A stretch of DNA of 64,000 bases from Streptomyces sp. PCS3-D2 (GTDB lineage: Bacteria > Actinomycetota > Actinomycetes > Streptomycetales > Streptomycetaceae). The stretch is from positions 4,216,501 to 4,280,500 of the forward strand of contig NZ_CP097800.1 of the NCBI RefSeq assembly GCF_000612545.2, given 5' to 3'. Positions 15,070 to 23,543 of this stretch are shown here, in pieces. The translations under genes were made by a program, and so were the position numbers. Every line of letters begins with the position of its first letter. The stretch's first letter is position 1. The notes beneath the pieces were generated by a model. It did no database searches. It worked only from the letters and a program-made list of their open reading frames with translations, and had not been told where the DNA came from.

Positions 15070-16678
15070 TCCGGTAGGCGTACCCCTGCTCGGCGAGGAA
15101 CCGCTGCCGGTGCGCGGCGAAGTCCTGGTCGATCGTGTCGCGCGCGACGACCGAGTAGAAACGCGCCTCGTGGCCGTCCGCCTTCGGGCGCAGGACACGG
15201 CCCAGGCGCTGCGCCTCCTCCTGGCGCGAACCGAAGGTGCCCGACACCTGGATGGCGACCGTGGCCTCCGGCAGGTCGATGGAGAAGTTCGCGACCTTCG
15301 AGACGACCAGTACGCTGATCTCGCCCTCGCGGAAGGCGTCGAAGAGCTTCTCGCGCTGCGCGTTGGAGGTCTCGCCCTTGATGACGGGCGCGCCCAGGTG
15401 CTCACCGAGCTCGTCGAGCTGGTCGATGTACTGCCCGATGACGAGGGTCTGCTCGCCCCGGTGCTTGCGCACCAGCGCCTCGGTGACCTTCCGCTTCGTC
15501 GCCGTCGTCGCGCAGAAGCGGTACTTCTCCTCCGTTTCGGCGGTCGCGTACGCCAGGCGCTCGGACTCGGTCAGGTTGACCCGGACCTCCACGCAGTCGG
15601 CGGGCGCGATGTAGCCCTGCGCCTCGATCTCCTTCCACGGGGCGTCGAACCGCTTCGGCCCGATCAGTGAGAAGACGTCCGACTCCCGCCCGTCCTCGCG
15701 CACCAGCGTCGCCGTCAGGCCCAGCCGGCGCCGCGCCTGCAGGTCGGCGGTGAACTTGAAGACCGGCGCGGGCAGCAGGTGCACCTCGTCGTAGACGATC
15801 AGGCCCCAGTCCCGGGAGTCGAAGAGCTCCAGGTGCGGGTAGACGCCCTTCCGCTTCGTCGTCAGGACCTGGTACGTGGCGATCGTGACCGGCCGGATCT
15901 CCTTGCGGGTGCCGGAGTACTCGCCGATCTCGTCCTCCGTCAGCGACGTCCGCCTGACCAGCTCGTGCTTCCACTGGCGAGCCGACACGGTGTTCGTGAC
16001 CAGGATCAGCGTGGTCGCCCTGGCCTTCGCCATCGCGCCCGCGCCGACGAGCGTCTTGCCGGCGCCGCAGGGCAGCACGACCACGCCGGAGCCGCCGTGC
16101 CAGAAGCCCTCGACGGCCTGCTGCTGGTACGGGCGCAGTGCCCAGCCGTCCTCCGCCAGGTCGATCGGGTGCGCCTCGCCGTCGACGTAGCCGGCGAGGT
16201 CCTCGGCGGGCCAGCCCAGCTTGAGCAGCGTCTGCTTGATCTGTCCGCGCTCGGAGGGGTGCACGGCCACGGTGTCCGGGTCGAGCCGCGCCCCGACCAG
16301 CGGGGTGATCTTCTTCGACCGCAGGATCTCCTCCAGCACCGGCCGGTCGGTGCTGGTCAGCACCAGGCCGTGCACGGGGTGCTTGGAGAGGGTGAGGCGG
16401 CCGTACCGGGCCATGGTCTCGGCGACGTCGACGAGCAGCGCATGCGGCACCGGGTAGCGGGAGTACTCCACGAGCGCGTCGACGACCTGCTCGGCGTCGT
16501 GCCCGGCGGCCCGGGCGTTCCACAGCCCGAGCGGGGTGATCCGGTAGGTGTGGATGTGCTCGGGTGCACGCTCCAGCTCGGCGAACGGAGCGATGGCGCG
16601 GCGCGCGGCCCCGGCGAGCTCGTGGTCGACCTCCAGCAGGAGGGTCTTGTCGCTCTGGACGATAAGTGGACCATTCAC
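15035..16678 (-). CDS. XPB-type DNA repair helicase
   Basis: A 547-residue superfamily-2 helicase of the bacterial XPB/ERCC3 type. Residues 1-170 are the XPB N-terminal and damage-recognition-like part; Walker A is LPCGAGKTL at 202-210; motif II is DEVH at 297-300 in LIVYDEVHLL; motif III is LTATLVREDGRE; the C-terminal half holds SGTFGSRQEEAQRLGRVLRP with the arginine finger motif VI. Mycobacterial homologues unwind DNA 3'-to-5' and are thought to act in excision repair. The start is the GTG at 16678; an ATG at 16674 is in another frame. In mycobacteria its neighbour is a helicase-associated/WYL protein, here found at 18217-20652 on the same strand. Confidence 0.93.
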   Translation of the reverse strand: MNGPLIVQSDKTLLLEVDHELAGAARRAIAPFAELERAPEHIHTYRITPLGLWNARAAGHDAEQVVDALVEYSRYPVPHALLVDVAETMARYGRLTLSKHPVHGLVLTSTDRPVLEEILRSKKITPLVGARLDPDTVAVHPSERGQIKQTLLKLGWPAEDLAGYVDGEAHPIDLAEDGWALRPYQQQAVEGFWHGGSGVVVLPCGAGKTLVGAGAMAKARATTLILVTNTVSARQWKHELVRRTSLTEDEIGEYSGTRKEIRPVTIATYQVLTTKRKGVYPHLELFDSRDWGLIVYDEVHLLPAPVFKFTADLQARRRLGLTATLVREDGRESDVFSLIGPKRFDAPWKEIEAQGYIAPADCVEVRVNLTESERLAYATAETEEKYRFCATTATKRKVTEALVRKHRGEQTLVIGQYIDQLDELGEHLGAPVIKGETSNAQREKLFDAFREGEISVLVVSKVANFSIDLPEATVAIQVSGTFGSRQEEAQRLGRVLRPKADGHEARFYSVVARDTIDQDFAAHRQRFLAEQGYAYRIMDADELLAND

Positions 16679-16919
16679 GCGCGGCGCCCCGTTTCACTCA
16701 GGTCAAACCTCCAGTGTGCCGTACGGCGCCGGGGCTGGGAACACGTCGCCCCGGCGGGTCAGCCGCCCAGTCCCGCGCGCAGCAGGCCGGGGACGGGGCC
16801 GAACGGGTCGAGGACGCCGCCCCGCGACGTTGCGGCCCGATGATCGTGAAAGTGCTGTCATAGGGTGGCCGTCGCTCAGGCGACCGGGGGGACCGGAACC
16901 TCCTGACGAACGGACGCTC

Positions 16920-17462
16920 ATGACCTCCACGCGGTTCGACCGGTCGCGCCTCCTCGACCCCTCGCCGCCCGCCGCCACGGTCGTCCACGACGTCGGCCTG
17001 CTCCTGCTGCGTCTCGCCGTCGGCCTCACCATGGCCGCCCACGGCACGATGAAGCTTTTCGGCTGGTTCGGCGGCCCGGGCCTCACCGCGACCGGCAAGG
17101 GCTTCTCCGCGGCCGGCTATCCCGCCGGGGACGCCATGGCCGTCATCGCCGGTCTCTCCGAGACCCTCGGCGGCCTGGGTCTGGCCCTCGGCCTGCTGAC
17201 CCCGCTCGCCGGCGCCGCCCTGACCGGCGTCTTCGTCAACATCCTCGCGGTCCGCGGCTTCGGTGCCTACTTCCCGCCCAAGGGCGTGGAACTCGAAGTG
17301 GTGCTCTTCGCCTCGGTCATCGCCCTCACGCTCACCGGGCCCGGCCGCTATGCCGTCGACCACCACCTCCCGGTACTGCGCGCATCACGGCCCCAGTACT
17401 CCCTGCTCGCCCTGCTGGTGGGTGCCGTCGCGGGCTTCGTCGTCCTGCTCATCCGGGACTGA
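16920..17462 (+). CDS. DoxX family membrane protein
   Basis: A 180-residue protein with four hydrophobic helices and the DoxX signature near its start: VGLLLLRLAVGLTMAAHGTM followed by KLFGWFGGPGL, then GLSETLGGLGLALGLLTPLA. DoxX proteins are small integral membrane proteins; some work with thiol-stress defence enzymes, but no specific role can be read here. The ATG at 16920 is preceded by a weak GGAC site. It lies alone on the plus strand between the two helicase-related genes and has its own promoter region (16679-16919), where no palindrome stands out. Confidence 0.85.
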   Translation: MTSTRFDRSRLLDPSPPAATVVHDVGLLLLRLAVGLTMAAHGTMKLFGWFGGPGLTATGKGFSAAGYPAGDAMAVIAGLSETLGGLGLALGLLTPLAGAALTGVFVNILAVRGFGAYFPPKGVELEVVLFASVIALTLTGPGRYAVDHHLPVLRASRPQYSLLALLVGAVAGFVVLLIRD

Positions 17463-17500
17463 CGGCACGGCACCACCACACGGCACCGCAGGGCGGGCGC

Positions 17501-18100
17501 TCACGCGCCCAGGTGTTCCAGCGGACCCGACGGGTAGGGGGTCTCCACCGGCAGCAGGGCGCGGGCCGCGTCCTCGGCCCCCTCCGCGCCCGACCGGAGC
17601 AGGCCGTGGATCTCCCGGACCAGCGGGGTCACATCGCGGATGGAGACCGTCCACGCGTCGGCGTACGCCCGCGACGCCGGACCCGACAGGCCCAGCTGGA
17701 GCGAGCGGTAGGGCAACGGGTTCAGGTGCAGGTCGCGCTCGGGGTCCCACTGCACGCGGGCGGGCGCCGCGCGCAGCGACTCCTGCCAGGACGCCCGGTC
17801 GGCGTGTACGCCCGCCTCGAAGTGCGACAGGCAGGCCCCGCGCAGTGCCCGGTCGAAGCCCTCGCGGGTGATCTCGACCGCCAGTACCGTTTCCTGGTCG
17901 GCCTTGGTGGCCCAGCCGCAGCGGTACATCATCCACAGGAACGACGGCTTGATCCACGTCATCCGCTCGCGCTTCCAGGCGGGCGGGAAGCGGTTGTCGC
18001 GGGCGGCCGGGACCCCGAGACGGGGTGCGTAGGCCTGGTAGACGGTGAGGGTGGTGTCGGTGTGGGCGGCGCGGATCCGGCGGTGCGGTACGGCTTGCAT
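17501..18100 (-). CDS. DUF4291 family protein
   Basis: A 199-residue soluble protein with the DUF4291 pattern: VYQAYAPRLGVPA near the N-terminus, KRERMTWIKPSFLWMMYRCG followed by WATKADQETVLAVEITREGF, then VQWDPERDLHLNPLPYRSLQ and LGLSG. The family is widespread in bacteria and fungi and its function is unknown; the strongly conserved WIKPSFLWMMYR motif suggests a binding or catalytic site. The ATG at 18100 starts the conserved domain. It is convergent with doxX, with a weak GGGCGC/GCGCCC hairpin across the junction. Confidence 0.85.
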   Translation of the reverse strand: MQAVPHRRIRAAHTDTTLTVYQAYAPRLGVPAARDNRFPPAWKRERMTWIKPSFLWMMYRCGWATKADQETVLAVEITREGFDRALRGACLSHFEAGVHADRASWQESLRAAPARVQWDPERDLHLNPLPYRSLQLGLSGPASRAYADAWTVSIRDVTPLVREIHGLLRSGAEGAEDAARALLPVETPYPSGPLEHLGA

Positions 18101-18216
18101 GACCCCAGCGTGCCGAGCGCCCGGCGGCCCGGCCAGCCGTTTTCCGCACCCGTGAGGGACCGTCACGGGGGCACCGCTCCCGGACCCTCGCGCCCCGATC
18201 GCCGCCACGGCTCGTC

Positions 18217-20652
18217 TCAGAGGTGTTCGTCCGCCAGTTCCGCCACGCCGGTCACGCGGTGCAGGGCGTAGGTGCGGACCTCGTCCGCCGTGTGGTCGTA
18301 GCCCGTGACGAAGCCGCCCTCGACGCGCACCGGGGCGATGACCCGCTGGCTCGCGGCGCCGTCCGCGTTCACGTAGCCGATCCACACCGCCGACCCCGTC
18401 AGGGCCGCCGCCTGTACCGTCGCCAGCGTCTCCGCCGCGCTCGTGCGCGGGAGATCGCCCGGCACGGCGGCGGCCGGCCCCGGCTCCTTGCGGACCGCCG
18501 TCGCCGCCAGGTCGCCCGCACGGATCGCCCGTACGGCCGCCCCGAGCAGCGTCGCGTCCGGCACCGGCGGACCGTCCGGTACCGGTACGGGTGCCGAGCG
18601 GGCCGGTGTGCGGTGGGCGTCGGCCCGTGCCACCAGCACGTCGCCGGTACCGGACTCCGCGGCCGGCGCGTACCCCATCGCCCGCAGGCCCTCCAGCAGC
18701 GCGGTCGGTTCGGCCCGCGCGGCCAGCACCGTGGGCGCCAATCGGCGCAGCCCCAGCCCCGCCGAGCGCTTGTCCGCCAGGATCTCGCCCAGCATCGCGT
18801 CGTCGTCGCAGCGCACGTACGAGGAGGCCGCGCCGACCCGCAGGTGTCCGTGCCGGCGGGCCACGTCGTCGATCAGGTACGCCAGCGGCTGTGGCACCGG
18901 CGTACGGCTGTGCTCCTTGAGGAAGGCGTGCAGGTCGGCGGCGGCATGGCCGGCGTCCAGTGCCCGCCGCACCGATCCCGGAGTGAAGCGGTACACCGTC
19001 GCCCCGCCCTTGGACTCCACGTCGGCGAGCACCGCGAGGGTGTCCCCGAGCGGGCGGCGCAGCGGTCCCGGCGCCACCGCCGTCAGGTCCGCCTGCAGCA
19101 GTACGTGGTCGACCGGCTCCGGCAGCAGCGGTGCCAGGAGCGGCGCCGGGTCCCGGTGTTCCAGCAGGGCCCGGCCGGGCCCCGACAGGGCGCCCCTGCC
19201 GGTCACCCCGAGGACCTCCGCCTCGGTCAGCGCCCAGCCCGCCAGCCGGGCCCGCAGGTCGCTCGGCGTGCGCACGGGACGCTCCCACGCGAGCCGCGCC
19301 AGCACCGCCTCCGCATCGGGGGAGCCGCCCTCCGGCAGGTCCGCGAGGAGTTCCAGGACGCGCCGGCGCACCTCGGGCGCGGCGGAGCGGTCCAGTTCGG
19401 GGCCGAGCGCCGACAGGGTGCGCGCCTTCGCGTCCTGCTCGCCGACCAGGCCGGCCGTACGGGTCGCCGGCAGCCAGGCGGCGGCCAGCGCCGACCACCG
19501 TTCGGCGGGCGGCAGTTCGCGCCAGTCGTCGAAGGCCGGGGTGGGCGCGTACCGCTCGTCGGCCTCCCCGTCGCTGGCCAGCAGCCCGGCCGCGTAGGCC
19601 AGTTCGATCCAGAACGCCGCGGACGCCTCGGTGGTGTCCAGGGCTGCCGCGGCCCGCTTCAGGTCCCGTACGGACAGCCCGCCCGCCCGCAGCACCGGCG
19701 GACCGGTGTGCTCCCAGGACTTCACCAGCTCCTCGACGGTGGCCAGCGCGGCCAGCGCCTGGCCGGCGGCGTTCGCGTCCACGAGCGGTGGCCGGTGCTC
19801 GCGGTGCGCGGTCACCGGCGGAGCCACCGGCGAGGTGTCCCGGTGGGCGAGGCCGCCGCGCAGGTGCAGTGCCACCTCCCGCGGCAGGACCACGGTCCGT
19901 GCCGTCGCGGGCAGCAGCAGACCCCGGTCGCGCAGCCAGCGCACCGGCGGTGCCGGGTTCGGGGTCACCTCTCCGTACGGCGGACCCCACACCAGCCGGC
20001 CCAGCACCTGGTGCGCCTCGGCCGGGGCCTCGTCCAGCAGCGCGGACATCCGCTCCGGGTCGGTGAACAGCGCGGTCAGCGCCGTGACCGCGGAGACCGG
20101 GTCGTGCGTGGCGGGCAGCCCGGCCGCCGCCACGATCTCCTGCACCCGCGTCGGCGACATCCCGGCGGTGGCCTCGGCGACGGTCGGCCCCAGTCCGGTC
20201 GGCGAAGGCCGCTGCGCGGATGGTGCGAGCAGCTCGCGGGCGGTGCGCACCAGACGCAGCCGGTCCTCGGCGCCCCACACCAGGGCCTGGTCGCGCAGGG
20301 TGGCCAGGGCCCGGGGGAGCGCGGTACGGGCCCGCTCGTCCTCGCCGCCGGTCAGCAGCCCCTCCAGCACCGGGTACGGGCACGGGTCGGGGGCCACGGC
20401 GAGGGCTTCGACCGTCTGCAGGGTGAACCGGTCCAGCCGCTCCAGGGCCCGCACCACCGAGGCCCGGGTCCCGGCGCGCGTGGCGAGCTGGGTCACGTCG
20501 CCCGGGACCGGGTTCAGCAGGTCCGGGCGGGAGTGCAGCAGGGCACAGAGCGCGGCGTCGTCGCGGGCGCGCAGCGCCTCGGCGAGGGAGCGCGGGGACG
20601 TCGTCCCGGTCCCGTTCTCCGGAGCTCCCGCAGCAGTGCTTGGCTCGGGCAC
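18217..20652 (-). CDS. Helicase-associated protein with C-terminal WYL-like domain
   Basis: An 811-residue protein of the actinobacterial family annotated as helicase C-terminal/XPB-associated. The N-terminal region is Leu/Ala-rich with repeated short helices (LAEALRARDDAALCALLHSR; LDRFTLQTVEALAVAPDPCP). The middle part contains VDHVLLQADLTAVAPGPL and VYRFTPGSVRRALDAG, the Helicase_C_3-like region. The end carries AVWIGYVNADGAASQRVIAP and VEGGFVTGYDH, a WYL-like ligand-sensing fold. I see no Walker motifs, so it is not itself a helicase. The GTG start at 20652 follows GGGAGG. In mycobacteria the homologue sits beside XPB; here DoxX and DUF4291 genes intervene. A regulatory or clamp-like role with XPB in DNA repair is inferred. 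Confidence 0.8.
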   Translation of the reverse strand: MPEPSTAAGAPENGTGTTSPRSLAEALRARDDAALCALLHSRPDLLNPVPGDVTQLATRAGTRASVVRALERLDRFTLQTVEALAVAPDPCPYPVLEGLLTGGEDERARTALPRALATLRDQALVWGAEDRLRLVRTARELLAPSAQRPSPTGLGPTVAEATAGMSPTRVQEIVAAAGLPATHDPVSAVTALTALFTDPERMSALLDEAPAEAHQVLGRLVWGPPYGEVTPNPAPPVRWLRDRGLLLPATARTVVLPREVALHLRGGLAHRDTSPVAPPVTAHREHRPPLVDANAAGQALAALATVEELVKSWEHTGPPVLRAGGLSVRDLKRAAAALDTTEASAAFWIELAYAAGLLASDGEADERYAPTPAFDDWRELPPAERWSALAAAWLPATRTAGLVGEQDAKARTLSALGPELDRSAAPEVRRRVLELLADLPEGGSPDAEAVLARLAWERPVRTPSDLRARLAGWALTEAEVLGVTGRGALSGPGRALLEHRDPAPLLAPLLPEPVDHVLLQADLTAVAPGPLRRPLGDTLAVLADVESKGGATVYRFTPGSVRRALDAGHAAADLHAFLKEHSRTPVPQPLAYLIDDVARRHGHLRVGAASSYVRCDDDAMLGEILADKRSAGLGLRRLAPTVLAARAEPTALLEGLRAMGYAPAAESGTGDVLVARADAHRTPARSAPVPVPDGPPVPDATLLGAAVRAIRAGDLAATAVRKEPGPAAAVPGDLPRTSAAETLATVQAAALTGSAVWIGYVNADGAASQRVIAPVRVEGGFVTGYDHTADEVRTYALHRVTGVAELADEHL

Positions 20653-20784
20653 AGTCGCCTCCCGGTCGCGTCGGCCGGTCGTGTCGGCCGGTCCCCATCC
20701 GGCCAACGGTATCCGCTGCGCCCGGGGCGGCTCCACGGGTGCACGCGCTACCTTCGGGAGAGGCGGTACGGGAGGAGCCTGGGC

Positions 20785-21801
20785 GTGGGGATCGAAAGCG
20801 ACCACCTGGTCTACGAATATCTGAGCGCCGTCGGGGACTTGGCGCAACGACGGCACCTCGCCTCCGGTGACCGGATGAGGCTCGTGGCGGGCCTGCGGGA
20901 CGAGATCGACCGTCGGCGCGCCAAGTACGACCCGGAGACCCCGGCGGCCGTACGCCGCATCCTGGAACGCATCGGCACGCCCGAGGAGGTCCTGGACGCC
21001 CTCGGCTCCGGGCAGGGCGCGGCTTCCGCCGCAGGCCCCGCCGAGCAGGTCCCGTCGGTGCCCGCCCAGCGGGCCGCCGGCCGGCTGCGCCTGCCCGGGG
21101 TGCCCCCGCCGCGGCCGGCGCCCGAGCAGGAGCCCGAGGCGCAGAACGTGCCGCCGCACCTGGCCGGGCTGGACGAGCTCGGACCGTCCGGCGGGGCCGA
21201 GCCCGACTGGTGGCGGATGACGCCCGGCGGCTACGGACGCGGCCCGCAGGTCGAGGGCTTCGCGGGCGGCATCGAGATGCCGGGCCCGTTCGAGAAGGAG
21301 CCGGGGCAGGACGCCGAGGAGGAGGCGGCGGGGGCAGCGGGTGCACCCGGGCCGCCGGACTCGCGTACGCGGACCCTCGTACGGTTCCTGCGCGACCGGC
21401 GCCGGGCGAAGGCGGCGGCCGCCGCGGAGGCCGGGGCGCAGCCGGAGGAGGCCACGGCTCCGGCCCGTCCGCGGCCCAACGCCTTCCTGCTGCTGGCCGC
21501 GGCGGTCCTCGTCGCCGGTGTCGTCAGCGGGCAGTGGCTGCTGCTCGTCATCGGCTGGCTGCTGCCGTACGCCTCCCGGGTGCTGGGGCCCGCCGAACGC
21601 AAGTGGGCCGTCTTCGGGCCGCCCGGTGTGTTCCTCGCGGGCGCCGCGGTGTGGCTGTGGGGCCGTACCCACGGCACGTGGGGCGAGAGCCTCGCCGACG
21701 ACCAGGTCGGCGGCGCGGTTCAGGGGATGTGGCCGTGGCTGCTGCGGGGCGCCGCGCTGGCGTCCGTGCTGTACCTGGTGTGGCGGGCGCGCCGGCGCTG
21801 A
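20785..21801 (+). CDS. HAAS-domain membrane protein
   Basis: A 338-residue protein. Residues 1-70 resemble the HAAS (DUF1700-like) signalling domain: LVYEYLSAVGDLAQRRHLAS, RLVAGLRDEIDRRR, VRRILERIGTPEEVLDAL. A Pro/Glu-rich linker of about 150 residues follows. The C-terminal 110 residues hold four hydrophobic helices (AFLLLAAAVLVAGVVSGQWL; LLLVIGWLLPYASRVLG; GVFLAGAAVWLWG; LLRGAALASVLYLVW). HAAS proteins are often tied to PadR-type regulators, none of which is adjacent. The GTG at 20785 follows a perfect GGAGGAG site at 8-nt spacing. It is divergent from the helicase-associated gene across 132 bp. Confidence 0.72.
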   Translation: MGIESDHLVYEYLSAVGDLAQRRHLASGDRMRLVAGLRDEIDRRRAKYDPETPAAVRRILERIGTPEEVLDALGSGQGAASAAGPAEQVPSVPAQRAAGRLRLPGVPPPRPAPEQEPEAQNVPPHLAGLDELGPSGGAEPDWWRMTPGGYGRGPQVEGFAGGIEMPGPFEKEPGQDAEEEAAGAAGAPGPPDSRTRTLVRFLRDRRRAKAAAAAEAGAQPEEATAPARPRPNAFLLLAAAVLVAGVVSGQWLLLVIGWLLPYASRVLGPAERKWAVFGPPGVFLAGAAVWLWGRTHGTWGESLADDQVGGAVQGMWPWLLRGAALASVLYLVWRARRR

Positions 21802-22006
21802 GGCGACGCCGGGCGAAGGTCTCGAAGTCGAGGCCGCCGGCTGTCGCGTGGCGTCCGGCCTCCGGTCGGGGGCCCTGGTCCCGTATCCCGTCCCGCCGGT
21901 AGCCGGGCCCGAAGTCCCGCGCCGCGTCGAAAAGGTTGAACACGAGTTCCGGGAAGGTTCGCCGCACCGTCCACCACCGTCCGCCGCCCTCGGCACAATG
22001 GGCGGT

Positions 22007-22624
22007 ATGAACCTCACCGTCGGCTTCGACCTCGACATGACCCTGATCGACTCCCGCCCGGGGATCCACGCCGCCTACCGGGCGCTGTCGGCCGAGACGG
22101 GGACGTACATCGACGCCGACGCGGCGGTCACCCGCCTGGGCCCGCCGCTGGACGAGGAGCTGGCGTACTGGTTCCCGCAGGCCGAGATCCCGGCCATGGC
22201 GGACCGCTACCGGGAGATCTACCCCGACCACGCCATCGCGCCGACCCCGGCCATGCCCGGCGCCCGCGAGGCCGTCGCCGCCGTCCAGGCGATGGGCGGC
22301 CGCGCGATCGTCGTCACCGCCAAGCACGAGCCCAACGCCCGCCTGCACCTGGAGCACCTCGGCATCGAGCCGGACGCGGTGATCGGCTGGCTGTGGGCGG
22401 AGGCCAAGGCGGGTGCGCTGCGCGAGCACGGGGCGCAGATCTACGTCGGCGACCACATCGGTGACGTACGCGGTGCCCGGACGGCCGGTGCACTGTCCGT
22501 GGCGGTGCCGACCGGCCCGTGCCCGGAGCCGGAACTGCGCGCCGCGGGCGCGGACGTGGTGCTGGCGGACCTCACCGCGCTGCCGCGGTGGCTCGCGGGG
22601 TACGTCGCCGTGCAGCCCGTCTAG
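22007..22624 (+). CDS. HAD family hydrolase (phosphatase)
   Basis: A 205-residue haloacid-dehalogenase-type phosphohydrolase. Motif I is VGFDLDMTLIDSR with the Asp nucleophile and acid; motif II is the Thr in IVVTAKHEPNA; motif III/IV is YVGDHIGDVRGARTAG with the metal-binding acidic residues. The helical cap lies at about residues 20-85. Cytoplasmic; substrate unknown (phosphoglycolate- or nucleotide-type are common in this group). The ATG at 22007 gives the usual N-terminus MNLTVGFDLD; an ATG three codons earlier is possible. Its stop shares a CTAG with the stop of the convergent membrane protein gene. Confidence 0.88.
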   Translation: MNLTVGFDLDMTLIDSRPGIHAAYRALSAETGTYIDADAAVTRLGPPLDEELAYWFPQAEIPAMADRYREIYPDHAIAPTPAMPGAREAVAAVQAMGGRAIVVTAKHEPNARLHLEHLGIEPDAVIGWLWAEAKAGALREHGAQIYVGDHIGDVRGARTAGALSVAVPTGPCPEPELRAAGADVVLADLTALPRWLAGYVAVQPV

Positions 22625-22899
22625 GGCGTGCGGCCGGGCAGGGCCCGGGGCTCCTGGGAGGCGCGCGCCGCGTTGCGCTGTGCGGCCGCCGAGCGCAGCA
22701 CGCCCGCGGCGGAGATCGCGAAGCCGAGGCCCATCAGCATGCACACGGCCCACGCGTACGACGGGAACGGGTCGGTGCCGAGGAACAGCGGGGCCATCGT
22801 GGCCAGAGTGGCCACGGCACCGGCGATGAACACGATGCCGCCGGCCCTGACCAGTCCGTCGCCGGGCCGTGCTTCGTCCGCATGAGGAGTAACAGTCAC
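22621..22899 (-). CDS. Small two-helix membrane protein
   Basis: A 92-residue protein with two predicted membrane helices: VRAGGIVFIAGAVATLATMA at about 22-41, and WAVCMLMGLGFAISAAGVL at about 52-70, followed by an Arg/Ala-rich cytoplasmic tail. I do not recognise a named family. I chose the GTG at 22899 because it follows GGTGAGG; the upstream in-frame extension has no ribosome site. It overlaps the HAD stop by 4 nt tail-to-tail. It is divergent from the cold-shock gene. Confidence 0.65.
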   Translation of the reverse strand: MTVTPHADEARPGDGLVRAGGIVFIAGAVATLATMAPLFLGTDPFPSYAWAVCMLMGLGFAISAAGVLRSAAAQRNAARASQEPRALPGRTP

Positions 22900-22990
22900 C
22901 TCACCAGGGTAGTTCCCTGGCCGAAGCAGCCGACCGTGAAGGACCGGGGAACGTCTTGTCACCCGGTCCCCGACCATTAGCCTTGAGGCG

Positions 22991-23010
22991 GCGGGTCACA
23001 CATGACCCGC
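22991..23010. promoter_or_regulatory. 20-bp inverted repeat upstream of the cold-shock gene
   Basis: GCGGGTCA and TGACCCGC flank a CACA centre, a perfect 8-bp-arm inverted repeat 68 bp before the cold-shock GTG. It could be an operator or an RNA hairpin in the long leader typical of cold-shock genes. Confidence 0.5.
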
Positions 23011-23077
23011 TGCGCTGTTGTCCGGAGCCGTTCGCGGCCCTTCGGACCCCCGACGAGCACAAGGACAGAGGACGGAC

Positions 23078-23461
23078 GTGCCTACCGGCAAGGTCAAGTG
23101 GTTCAACAGTGAGAAGGGCTTCGGCTTTCTCTCCCGTGACGACGGCGGCGACGTCTTCGTCCACTCGTCGGTGCTCCCCGCCGGGGTCGATGCCCTCAAG
23201 CCCGGTCAGCGAGTCGAGTTCGGTGTCGTCGCCGGACAACGCGGTGACCAGGCACTTTCGGTGACCGTCCTGGATCCGGCGCCGTCCGTCGCGGCCGCCC
23301 AGCGCCGCAAGCCCGACGAGCTCGCCTCGATCGTGCAGGACCTCACCACCCTGCTGGAGAACATCACCCCGATGCTGGAGCGCGGCCGCTACCCCGACAA
23401 GGCGCACGGCACGAAGATCGCCGGTCTGCTGCGCGCGGTGGCCGACCAGCTCGACGTCTGA
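23078..23461 (+). CDS. Cold-shock domain protein with C-terminal extension
   Basis: A 127-residue protein. Residues 1-68 are a cold-shock domain with both RNA-binding motifs, KWFNSEKGFGFLS (RNP1 KGFGF) and DVFVHSSVL (RNP2 VFVHS). A further 59 residues, including PDELASIVQDLTTLLENITP and MLERGRYPDKAHG, form a helical extension not found in CspA-size proteins (about 67 residues). It would bind single-stranded RNA or DNA and act as an RNA chaperone; the extension may mediate dimerisation or partner binding. The GTG start at 23078 follows AGAGGACGG. A 20-bp inverted repeat lies in the leader. Confidence 0.9.
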   Translation: MPTGKVKWFNSEKGFGFLSRDDGGDVFVHSSVLPAGVDALKPGQRVEFGVVAGQRGDQALSVTVLDPAPSVAAAQRRKPDELASIVQDLTTLLENITPMLERGRYPDKAHGTKIAGLLRAVADQLDV

Positions 23462-23543
23462 CCGCGTAGGCACCTGCGCCCCGCCCCTCGTACAGGGTTT
23501 CCTGCGAGTGGCGGGGCGCCGTCGCGTACGGCGCCCGCACCGG

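Noticed and set aside
18223-20784. Long plus-strand open frame antisense to the helicase-associated gene
   Set aside because: Arg/Gly-rich shadow of the minus-strand gene; the true membrane protein in this frame starts at 20785 behind GGAGGAG.
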